NCBI GenBank assembly: GCA_022885665.1
Contig: JAGQDJ010000066.1
Location: 248,001-312,000 of the forward strand
Reading direction: 5' to 3'
DNA from: Triops longicaudatus
Taxonomy: Eukaryota; Arthropoda; Branchiopoda; Notostraca; Triopsidae
DNA length: 64,000 nt
The position numbers and the translations under genes were made by a program. Numbering within the stretch: the stretch's first letter is position 1; each line of letters starts with the position of its first letter. The notes beneath the pieces are model-generated. The model had not been told where the DNA came from, did not search any database, and was given only the letters and a program-made list of their open reading frames with translations. This document shows, in pieces, positions 1 through 9,284 of the stretch.

Positions 1-1
1 A

Positions 2-277
2 GGCATAGATGCTCTACTGTTGGCCCGTATAAGTGGTACGTTAGGGGCTTCAAGGACGAGGGCTTCTGACGCAATATTACATTCTGTGGGGATCAAGATT
101 CTGGTGGACCTTAACCAGAAACTAGATGAAGGACAAATATGGGGCGAAGTACACCACGATACTCCGCTTAGTCCGGCCATATTGGACAGTTTACGTAATG
201 CCATCACTGTCTGCGACAAACCAGTTCCTCTGCTAGAATCCCTTGTGCTTGAAATCATCCAACACCAGCCCGAATAG
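2..277 (+). CDS. 3' end of an unidentified protein-coding gene (partial, runs off left edge)
   Basis: An open frame enters from the left edge and ends with TAG at 275-277, giving about 91 C-terminal residues. The visible part is largely amphipathic and helix-like: it runs ...ARISGTLGASRTRASD..., then ...GIKILVDLNQKLDEGQIW..., and ends ...LVLEIIQHQPE. I do not recognise the family. A HEAT/ARM-like helical-repeat C-terminus would fit the pattern, but that is a guess. An AATAAA lies 6 nt after the stop (283-288) and another at 306-311, which supports a genuine gene end. There is no ATG in the visible frame before the conserved-looking part, so the start lies outside the window. It converges on PRMT3, with stop codons only 97 nt apart. 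Confidence 0.6.
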   Translation, partial: GIDALLLARISGTLGASRTRASDAILHSVGIKILVDLNQKLDEGQIWGEVHHDTPLSPAILDSLRNAITVCDKPVPLLESLVLEIIQHQPE

Positions 278-282
278 TAGAA

Positions 283-311
283 AATAAAAGCAAACCAGGT
301 TCCGTAATAAA
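283..311 (+). terminator. Two poly(A) signals for the left-edge gene
   Basis: AATAAA occurs at 283-288 and again at 306-311, directly after the stop codon at 277. The second copy runs into an A-rich stretch. With PRMT3 ending at 375 on the other strand, the two 3' UTRs probably touch or overlap. Confidence 0.55.
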
Positions 312-374
312 AAAAAGTTGTCATTCTCGGGCAAATTCAACAGGAAATTTTTTTTTATGGGTACACATATTCCT

Positions 375-2633
375 TCACCACAAAGCATATTTCATACAAA
401 TATTGTTAACTTTCAACTCAATGTCCAACCAACGGCTTTCTCTAACGTGTTTGCTTACTTTGATTTCACCTTCAAGTTTGTCTCCTGCAAAAAGGACAAA
501 TAGCAAAATTAAACGAAAACACTGTTATCTAAATATAGAAAAATACCTTCTCGAAGAGATATGGGATCTCGTAAGTGGAAAACCGTTTGCTTCCAATGCG
601 TGGGTTGCGCATGAGGTCCCGTTGAAAAGCTCACGGCATTGGGAAGGTCAAAGAACGTATCAAAGTAACCCGCTAACGAAGTAAGCTCTCCGTCACGTGA
701 AGCAACTAACTGGAAGGAGCTGGTAAATTCTGTGTCGCTAACGCTACAAGTCATGAGATCCAAGGTGTGAATGAGTGCTGGCTGAGTAATGAGAGCCGCT
801 TCCGGGACGATTTCAACCCCTGGTTCCTTAATCACGTCTTCTTTCAAGGACTTCATGCTAAAGCCGTACACTTCATCCCAAAATTTGACATGAGCTTGAT
901 AACGCTCTAATCAGAAAACAAAAAGTTCAGTGTAAAATAACAGACAATTTTTGAAGGTACCTGGATCAGCAACCCCTACAATGCTCATGGTACACCTATT
1001 TGGTAAAAGCATGCCCCCAGGTGCCAGAAATCTGTCCCTTGCGACGAGAACACTATCAAGCATTCCTTCGTAGAGCAAAAAATATCCCATCCATTCCGAC
1101 ACAATAAAATCCACTGTCGGAACGGGCAGGTGAACTTCCTCAGCTTTGGCTCGCAAAAGAGTTATCTTGTCCTGCAAATTGTTTTCCCTATTTCACCAAC
1201 GTCAAATATTATTGCATGAATACGTATTAATTTATGACTTACCTGACGATCCCCATCGCATGAAAAATTATCTCAGACCGGTCAACACCTATAACTTTTT
1301 TTGCTTCTGCCTGCGCTGCAAACATAGACAAAATGCCCGTTCCACAACCCAAGTCCAACACGTTTTTCCCTTTGATCATGGATGCATTATTAACAATAGC
1401 GTCTCTGTAACTTTGAGTCCGGACTTCGTCCTATACAAAATGACTTAGCAACCGTATTTGGCTGTCAGTTAAAAGAAATTACAGAAAGCATTTCATGATG
1501 GATTCCGAAATGAGAGTAACTGCTGAAGTAGCCTTCTTCATTTCCTAGGATTGGGGCATCTTCCTCAGACGCAAGGTTTGCTTCCGTGTCGGTGAGAACC
1601 AAAGAATGCATTGTCTAATGTAGAAAGTGAGACTTAGCACCTCGTTTTGAGAATATCTTACCGTTTTCATTCGGTTAATATCATGGTGACAGTGCTTCAG
1701 AGCCTTATCTCGCTCCTCAAGCATCATCTGCATTTGTTGTAAATTTGTTTGCAATTCTTCAAAATGCTTCTGAGACAGAGTAACCATTCCATTTTCAGCA
1801 TTGACATAAACATTGCTAGCAGCGGATGATCTTCGTCGACTTGGGGTAGCTGGCTTGTCAATGGTCAACTCAACAGCTTCAACGGCAGAGTAATCGTCGA
1901 AGTCTAAGACAAACATTTTATAATCCAAACATGACTAATAGATTTTATTTAAGAAAAAAGATACCTAGCATGAGTAAACCATCATCCGGAATGACAGGCT
2001 TCATAAATTGGTCTTGCTCCCACACCGGGACTTCGAGTTCCATGACTTCTTTAGAAGTAGGATTGCATGAGCGAATGAAGTTAACCAACTTGACGAAACT
2101 ATAGAATTCCATTTTGTGCTTAAACTTTAAAACCCTCAGATTGAAAGCATGTGCCATTCTGCAGTGTTCCAAGCAAGCCATGGGTGTTTTGTGGAATTCG
2201 GTACAAAATAAGCACTTGACACAGCATTCGGCGCTCCCCCCCTCCTCTACCCAATCTTCATCGCTGCTAGGTTCTTTCGTAGGGCTGTTATTTTCGCTGC
2301 ATGAACTAGCTTCAGGGTTTGCAGCAACATTATCAAATTCGTCTTCGACGTTGCTTGTAGAACTGGAACTCGAGCTCGCATAGTCGAAAAAATCGCGAGT
2401 TCGGCTGCTTTCACTTCCCACAGTGGCGAATGTCGAGTCAGCTAGGCTTGACAAGCTGGGAGCATGAGAGGGAGTCTCACCTCGGAAAGAACCTGATCTT
2501 GCACCAACGCTAGCACTCTCATCGTCAACCAAAGGAGGAACATCGGAAGCTACAAAACGTATGTTAGGAATGTATATTTACAGTAATTGAAAAATCTGTC
2601 CAAATAGGCATTATATTACATACTGTCAGTCAT
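375..2633 (-). CDS. PRMT3: Protein arginine N-methyltransferase 3 (PRMT3), 8 coding exons, 617 aa
   Basis: Type I arginine methyltransferase that transfers methyl groups from S-adenosylmethionine to arginines; in other species it is cytosolic and its main substrate is ribosomal protein S2 (family knowledge). Exons on the minus strand: 2624-2633 (10 nt, MTD), 1965-2549, 1662-1903, 1483-1614, 1243-1430, 961-1187, 547-906 and 375-484; phases agree and the total is 618 codons. Residues about 116-137 form the C2H2 zinc finger specific to PRMT3 (CLFC...EHCRMAH), followed by the EFYSFVKLVNFIR helix. A coiled-coil-like segment follows at about 250-279, then the SAM site (VLDLGCGTG, about 347-355), the double-E loop (SEWMGYFLLYE, 416-426) and the THW loop (564-566). 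The N-terminus is longer and more Ser/acidic-rich than human PRMT3 (531 aa). The exon at 961-1187 uses the acceptor at 1188; the later AG at 1172 would drop five residues. It diverges from the F-box gene. Confidence 0.95.
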
Positions 2634-3098
2634 TCTAATTCAAGGAATCTTCCAGTCCGAACCGACAGTTACTTCAATGGAACTAAACAGCACGTGGTCT
2701 TTCCACGAAAACATTAAACGCTAGCACTACGTGCCATTCGAAATGTTGAAATGGGAATGAGCAAAAGAATAACAAACTAGAAGTTAGACTTTTAGCTAGA
2801 GTGGCATTTAGTGCATTGTTTTTGTCCACTTTAACTACAATCTTAATGATTTCTACAAGTTTGAAATTACGAATAACCCATTACGAAATCAATATACGTA
2901 ATTCTTGAAAAACGAAGTAATTTTACAAATATTATTCTGTTTAGCATTTTGATATAACTGTCACGTTCATTGTGATCGTTAGCAAATTTGAAGGATATTA
3001 TCGGAGTGTGAAACAAATAATCGAGTTTCGAGTAGGTAACAGTATGTTTTTCTGGCTTGACTGCGTACTTACAACATTTAGTCTTTGCAGAGTGTCTT
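2634..3098. promoter_or_regulatory. Shared divergent promoter region of PRMT3 and the F-box gene
   Basis: These 465 bp separate the PRMT3 start codon (2633, minus) from the first in-frame ATG of the F-box gene (3099, plus). The block must hold both promoters and 5' UTRs. A pyrimidine-rich stretch ending in TTTGCAG at 3084-3090 looks like a splice acceptor, so the F-box transcript may have a 5' UTR intron. I see no clear TATA box that I would assign to either gene. Confidence 0.5.
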
Positions 3099-4134
3099 AT
3101 GGGTTCATCACTCTCATCGCAATCAAGTTTGCAAGAAGAAAGAGTAGAATACAACAAAGATAACTCGAATGGACTTGAGATGGGAGGCGTCTTCGTTGCA
3201 CCGGAGTTACTTGAAAACATTTTGTGCATGGTAGACGGGAAAACCCTGGTACGGTCGTGTCGACTGGTCTGTAAAACTTGGCAGGAATTGATAGACGATC
3301 CAGTTTTCTGGCATGAAAAATGTAGAAGGGATAACATTATTTTGCCAGCGCTAAACGAATCGTTAGCGTCTGAACTGGATTGGAGGTACTGCGCACTTAC
3401 TCATTTTAAAAACCCTTATGGGCGATCATTGATACGCAACGGAAGTGGCCAACGTGAGTGGTTCATTCTACGTTTAGTATGGGCAACATCGGATTATCTC
3501 GAGTTAATTAGGAACATTAAGTGAATGGAAGATCCTTTCGAGGGGGGGACATGGTTGGAGAGTTGAAAGTCCTCCTGAAGGCGCTGACGAACTTCCATCC
3601 GAAATCGTTCTTCGTGATGGCAATTACTGTTTTGCCACTTCCTTTCATTCCTGTTCCAAAGAACAAGTTGTAGATTTAATTAAGGAAGGCGTTCTGCCGG
3701 AATTGCTCGATGCCGGATTGCTCTCGATCACAGTGGAAGACTGGTAAATTAGAACAATATTGGTTATCGTTCTACCGTGAATGTGTTGGAAACAATAGGT
3801 TTGCTGGTCGTTTTGATTGCGGTTGCATTTACGAACTACAGGTTGACTTACTGGACGATACTGGCAGTCAGGTGCTAGATTCGTTTCAGTTCCGCCAACA
3901 GATCGACCAATGGGAGGGCCGGGAATGGAAGAAAGTAACGGGTATTTAAGTTAACACAGATTTAATTTAATATGCGGATTCTAGGTTTCTCATACCTTTA
4001 CGCGTTTGCCTATGGGATTAAAATTTGTGAAATTCTATCACGGAGGCTGCGATACTCAGTTTTGGGCTGGGCATTATGGGTCCAAAATGGCTGGCGCAGC
4101 TTTATTCGTGCATCGAAACAGTGAACATGCCTAG
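3099..4134 (+). CDS. F-box protein with F-box-associated (FBA) sugar-binding domain, FBXO6/FBXO2 type, 4 exons, 290 aa
   Basis: Predicted substrate receptor of an SCF ubiquitin ligase; vertebrate relatives (FBXO2, FBXO6, FBXO44, FBXO17, FBXO27) bind N-glycans of misfolded glycoproteins for ER-associated degradation. Exons: 3099-3453, 3512-3743, 3799-3934 and 3985-4134, with introns of 58, 55 and 50 nt and matching phases. The F-box lies at about residues 32-75 (LLENILCMVDGKTL...CRLVCKTW). The FBA domain covers about 119-285 and has the family marks RGGHGWRVE, FDCGCIYELQV and FYHGGCDTQFWAGHYG. The aromatic pair F267-W268 aligns with the glycan-contacting Tyr-Trp of FBXO2. The start is uncertain: ATG 3099 or, in the same frame just before the F-box, ATG 3180. 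The vertebrate paralogues cannot be told apart from one invertebrate gene, so no symbol is given. It converges on ferroportin. Confidence 0.92.
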
Positions 4135-4274
4135 CTTTGGTCTTTTGTGTATACGGTCATTTGCAATTAAAGATTTCATATTTTTTAATTTTGCACATTC
4201 CTTGTACATCATAGATCTTACGTTGTTATATCTTACAGAGTTTTCGTAGTCTCTATAGTTAGTTACATGTGTAA

Positions 4275-4280
4275 AATAAA
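4275..4280 (+). terminator. Poly(A) signal, proximal, F-box gene
   Basis: AATAAA lies 141 nt after the F-box stop codon and is the first canonical signal downstream of it. Confidence 0.45.
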
Positions 4281-4666
4281 GAGAGTAACAAGTGCCACTT
4301 CCGCACTGTCTATTTGCTATGGACGTACTATCGTAAACCTTACGACGCTACATGTTAAATACGTTGTGAATGCCTACGTACATTGAACTGGAATGTGATT
4401 ACCGCATTGTGTAGTGAAGTACTATTGAAAGGTCTTGTTTCACACACGCGCTGCCAACCACTGCGCATCTCGATGTTAAAACTGCAAATTTATGAAGTTT
4501 GCGGTGCCATGAGTGCCTAAACTGGAAGTGTTGTTGCACCGTTGAAGGGTACGTTTGTACTGAGAATATGGAATTTATTGTTATTGTATGAAAGTTGGGG
4601 CTTACGGTGTCTTTCTATTGTGTTTCACACATACATGATACGATAAGATTCCTTTGTTTTGTTCGA

Positions 4667-4700
4667 AATAAACTTACACTAATATATGCACTCATTTATT
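4667..4700. terminator. Facing poly(A) signals of the F-box gene (+) and ferroportin (-)
   Basis: A second plus-strand AATAAA is at 4667-4672. On the minus strand, AATAAA (TTTATT on plus) is at 4695-4700, about 127 nt beyond the ferroportin stop at 4827. If the distal F-box signal is used, the two 3' ends lie within about 30 bp of each other and the transcripts overlap. Confidence 0.45.
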
Positions 4701-4826
4701 TTTTTTTCATTTAATTTTTGTGTAGTTTTCAGGTTGTACCATCTTTCAAATTTTTTAGTTCATGAGCTTTAGACAATTCACCCTCTCGTTGTACATAATG
4801 TTGGTCTCTTTTCTGTGTCACATTGA

Positions 4827-6734
4827 TTATTTTATGAAAAGGCAGAAGATGACCTCGCACGCTTCTCGAATAGGTGGCGAAGAGTACCCACCTACGAGAG
4901 TGATAATAATTGTAACTTGGATTAAGTAAAACGTTGATATTATTATGTAGTACCCAAGAAATATGAATAAGTATGATGCCATAACAAGATAGCCGAACAT
5001 GTCCGGTCGAGGGAGAGCTGCCACAAGGGCAAACTTCAATGTGTTCATACTGGCTTGTAACGCGTCTTGAATACCACCCACTGCCCCACGCTGATCTTCC
5101 GGGACGTTTTCTTGCATGATCTGCGTGACGCTCAAGTCAGCCAGCCATAAACCTTTGCACAAATGTGAAAACATATTTTGTAGCTATATGGCTTTCTTTC
5201 AATAAATGGCAAGCATACCGAAACGAGCGCTAACAATTCCTGTGAGCATTACAGCAATAGATACGTATTGGCAGTACCATGACCCCTCGGAACTCATGTC
5301 GACCGAACCGGTTTCGTTGTACGTCATATTCCTTTGGTACAAGTTACCAGTGAAGTCAGAAACGCCGTTGCTAATTCTTTCTTCGTTATAGAGATGGAAA
5401 GGCGATCCGGGCATGAATATTGACAGCACACATGCAGTGAGGCAAATCAGCTCAGCGGAAAATCCGTAAAGTCCTGTACGTTCCAGGCCCATGCACTTGA
5501 CAAAATAGGGGAATGATACGCTTCCTAGTAAACCAACCAGGGCTCCACAAGCGGTTAAGATCCCTAGAATCCATTCACTGACGTTTTGAGAGTAAGCGTA
5601 ACCTACAATAATGTTTGTCGTATTAATCAAACGTTGTGATAACCTGTTTCAGACCTGTGGTTATTGTGTCGAATGCTAGGACGGTCATATAAAGCGAAGC
5701 GAGGGCCAGGCCGGCATTTCTCACAGACTGAGACCAGTAAATCTTCCAGCTGCCCATAACTTGATCCCAAGCTTTCCCTAGTTTGCTGGAGAACGATACG
5801 TCTTGTCTTTCGCTCTCTGTTACAGATAGCATAGGTTATGGTTAAGCCTTTTTAAGTTCTTGTCGTACTACCTGTGTTTTGTCGTTCTTTAGACAGGAGG
5901 TCAGTTTCATCACTTTTATCGCCGATTTTATTCTGATTTGGGACGTTTTTCTTGACAGCCAGGGCAGGAAATTGACGGTAGATTCGTAAAAGCAAATAAT
6001 ATTCGATGAAAACAGACACCAAGTTCCACGCAGCAATAACAATCGCAGCAATGACGATAGAAGTCCATGTGATTATCTACTTAGTTTTTCAGTTAAAAGA
6101 ATTCTTAACTGAATTTCCATGAAAAATTAGAGATCTGTTCCAATGTACCTGACCAACAAGGATTGGAGCAAGAATGTATGTGCTTAAGTCGATTGATCGA
6201 AAGTGGGAATTGAGCTTCGCGAGGTAACTTTGATCACCGTCTGCCAGTACCACGATCCAGTCCTTATTCAGGCATAAGGAAGAAGCTAAACTGGCAAGAG
6301 TTGCGAATCCAGCGAGGATGATAATAATGGTGCAAGCGAGGGGCAGTCCCCAGCCTCCCCAAATAGTGTCCAGCCACGATTTGAAGTGAAATGTAAGGCA
6401 AACGCAAGATGTGCATAGGATAACACACCCATTCTGAAGTACGAGGGATGACTGTGCAGCTACAGGGAAAGAAGTGTAATAACGCACTTAAATGTACGTA
6501 GTTCCTTTTGAATTGGATCTTACCTCTCAGCCGTGCAGTTTTATCTACCCAGCGTCCGATTGGTCCTCCGAGAAATATCACGCACAAGTATATCGTTAAG
6601 CCATAGATCGCTACAAGTTGCAGAGATCCGGGTGATAGCTCAGCCATGAATAAACCGACTGCAAAATTCCACATACGATCACCCCATGCAGAAAGTGCTC
6701 TGCTTACGTAAGCTTTCCATATCCCAGCTGGCAT
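4827..6734 (-). CDS. SLC40A1: Ferroportin-like iron exporter (SLC40A family), 6 exons, 532 aa
   Basis: Multi-pass plasma-membrane transporter of the major facilitator fold that exports ferrous iron. Exons on minus: 6524-6734, 6149-6459, 5872-6076, 5655-5816, 5219-5602 and 4827-5152; introns 52-72 nt, phases consistent, 533 codons (human is 571 aa). Family marks in order: ALSAWGDRMWNFAVGLF (14-30), GRWVDKTARLR, AQSSLVLQN, RDWIVV-like KDWIVVLADGD, NLVSVFIEYYLL, FDTITTGYAYSQ (291-302), ERTGLYG, and LSVTQIMQENVPEDQRG (431-447). The human hepcidin-contact Cys326 aligns with Thr293, His43 with Asn23 and His507 with Lys464; Asp39 is kept (Asp19). The start is ATG 6734; no ATG lies just upstream in frame. 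The C-terminus is uncertain: the read-through frame ends in a hydrophobic tail at 4827, but a minus-strand acceptor ACACAG near 4807 could join a hydrophilic tail ending TGA at 4729. Confidence 0.93.
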
Positions 6735-7939
6735 ACTGATTTTCAATAATGTTCTAAGGAATATCTAAGTAAAAACATATTTTCCATTAAAGACATGGTA
6801 TAGTAATTAGCAGTTAAGTCGTGAGTGGTGCCGAACAAGTGATGCTATAACGAACGGTTAGACTTCTGGTGTCTAGTAGTTTGTAAGCTTATTTTAGTGT
6901 TGATGATAAAAACGTAGAAACTCGAAAGTTTTTTTTTTTTATCTCCATTGTCTTTTTTTTCACTGAAAAATTGGACACAAAAAGTGTCAAATAAGCCTGG
7001 CAAGGTAGTATGGTTTTAAAGCGTTGCGTCTTGTCATATTTGCTATTTACATTTTAAACGTGTGCCGCAAGTTTCGGACTGCATTTTTTTTTAACTCGTT
7101 ACGCATGCGCTATCTCAATTAGATGAGAAGCTGATTGTCTAAAGGAGTGACTGGGTAGTTGACACGTCAGATAAACCGTACAAAAATCATAACTTATAAA
7201 CTACAAACATTTTGGAAATGTAAAAAAAAGTACAGCTATTGAATACGACGAAAGGCCACCTGGGTAAGGTTTCGCCTAAAAAGCCTCAAGTAAAAATGAG
7301 AAAATAAATAAAAACTAAATTTGTGGCTAATTTTGTAAGAAACGGGTTTTAGTTTTTGTGTCACATTAAGTATCCGAACATTGTGCCTACATGGTTTTTG
7401 TGGACAGCATACGCCACAGAATAATACTCTGAAGGGTCAACGACAATGATTCATAAGTAAACTTACATGATAAAGTGGAAAGTCAAAAGTGGCGCTTTGG
7501 TACGGTTTGGACTGAAGCGTTTTGACCGCTAGTTGTGAGTTGTGCAAACGGCAATAAAAAGAAAAAACGGATTTTCACATTAATGGAGTGAAAGAATGAT
7601 TTTACCATTCATTTATATTATATCTGTAAGTTTTCAAATAAATATCTTCCAACTCTACCGTGTACTTTTCTTAAAAAGTTTATCTGTCAACTTTCTTATA
7701 GGAAGAAAAAGACACGGCTACGGCTTGTTTTGAAAAAGACGGCCATTTCGCCCCACCCTCTAGTCCAAATTGTCTACCCGGCATCTCGTTTTGTACAACA
7801 GGAAGAGTCTCCAGTTTTCATGGCCGTTTTGTCTTATTTGTCGTCTTTTTGAAGCGTTGTATATCTCATTTGATACCCAGAACACTACTCTACCTGGTAA
7901 GTACAATTTTGTGCTCAAGTTTTGTATTCGCGTGACGGG

Positions 7940-7975
7940 AAAAATAATAATAATAATAAAACAAAAAAAAAAAAC
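7940..7975. repeat. AAT microsatellite and poly(A) tract
   Basis: A run of (AAT) units followed by an interrupted A-tract, immediately before the small inverted-repeat element at 8001. Confidence 0.8.
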
Positions 7976-8000
7976 AGAAAAGTGCCCACATTGTCCCATC

Positions 8001-8166
8001 CAGGGCCGTACCCCGGATTTCGGTTCTGAAGAGGTTTTGGAAGTTTCGAGGGGTGTTTTCGTAAGCATTTTTTTGGACATATAAGGTTTGTTCTATCTTC
8101 TCCATTATAACTAAAAATTTCGGGGGTGGTTTCAACCCTCTGCCGCCCCCTCCGGGTACGGCCTTG
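8001..8166 (+). mobile_element. Small inverted-repeat (MITE-like) element, copy 1
   Basis: The 166-bp unit begins CAGGGCCGTACCCCGG and ends CCGGGTACGGCCTTG, which are near-perfect inverted copies of each other. The interior (GATTTCGGTTCTGAAGAGG... AAAAATTTCGGGGGTGG) recurs in inverted orientation at 50406-50577 and more loosely at 16846-17010. It has no coding capacity of its own; the short overlapping frames on both strands here are translations of this repeat. The flanks do not show a clear target duplication. Confidence 0.7.
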
Positions 8167-9240
8167 CACATCTCTCCTCTACCTCGGACAGTTCTTCCCT
8201 CCATTGACAGTTGAGTCATGATATTACGTAAAGGCAAAATCTAGAAGACCACAAAATTAGCTATTGTGTGGCCAATCTTTAATTGAGGGTACGTTTTGAG
8301 TTTTTAATAGAATTCGAACTTAGCCATATTTAGGTCAAGTCGACATTTTAAAGCCATTCTGGATAACTATGTTAAAATTGGGAGGGAGGAAGGTTAATCA
8401 GCTAACCGTAGCGAAGCTTTGTTCGCAAAGATGGCGATATAACGCCTTTTACCCAGTTTCTCTAACAGAGGAGCTTAAAAAAGATATTTAGAGTTTAAAT
8501 TACAGCCATTTTCAACGACGCGCGTAAATTGTATCTATTTTTTTTTTCAGTCGCAGCAGTTTCCCGGTAAGACAACTTTTTCACAAGAAACGCTGAAGCG
8601 ACTTGTTTGATTTTCGCGACAATGACACCCCCTTGTGATCAGCGTTCGAAATTCATTTTTCTGAGGACAAGCGCCAGTTGGTTGGTCAAACTCGTGTTGA
8701 AAACAAACATTTTCTTTGTGGTGCTGTGAGCGTACGTAATGAAATAACCTATTCACGTGGAACAAAAGACGCAATTCTGCAAATCGGGGGTAAGTGTCAA
8801 ACGTTTAGATTTTTAAAGCAAGATTTTATGAGAAAAAAAAGGGTTAAAAAAAGACCCTAGTAGAAGCTCCGTCATGCTTTGTTCAGCATTAGTCTCGCAT
8901 TTTGTACTACATTAGACAGGGTTAACTGGATAATCAAATCCACCAAAGACAAGTGCTTAGTTACCTCAGGCATACTTTGATTCTGTCACCTATTCCGTCC
9001 AGTGTTAGTCAATCAAGCAAGCTCTGAAAGCTTGAGAAACCCAGGGAAAATCAACTCGGAATTGCTGGATAGACTGCATTTTGGACGGGGAAACAATAGA
9101 CAATATGTTGCCAATACATTGAACACTTATCGCTTGCTAAACACAACTAAACCAATGCATTGGCACTGACAATATCGATTCAGTATCTTTGTTGGTACCC
9201 AGCGGAATACCTATTCATTATATGCCCCATCAATTTTTCG

Positions 9241-9284
9241 GTTAGGTTAGGCTTGGTAGGTTAAGTTAGGTCAGGTTCAGTTAG
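9241..9284 (+). repeat. Degenerate (TTAGG)n telomere-like array
   Basis: About nine pentamers can be read with a 5-nt period: TTAGG, TTAGG, CTTGG, (T)TAGG, TTAAG, TTAGG, TCAGG, TTCAG, TTAG. TTAGG is the canonical arthropod telomere unit. The decay and the internal position suggest an old interstitial insertion or chance expansion rather than a chromosome end. Confidence 0.5.

Larger units (their letters stand above)
4135..4826. other. Convergent intergenic block between F-box gene and ferroportin
   Basis: About 690 bp of AT-rich 3' UTR material from both genes. It holds three poly(A) signals and possibly an alternative last ferroportin exon at about 4729-4806. No other gene is seen. Confidence 0.6.

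Noticed and set aside
7890..8237. Overlapping open frames of 84-115 codons
   Set aside because: They are translations of the small inverted-repeat element and the adjacent microsatellite.
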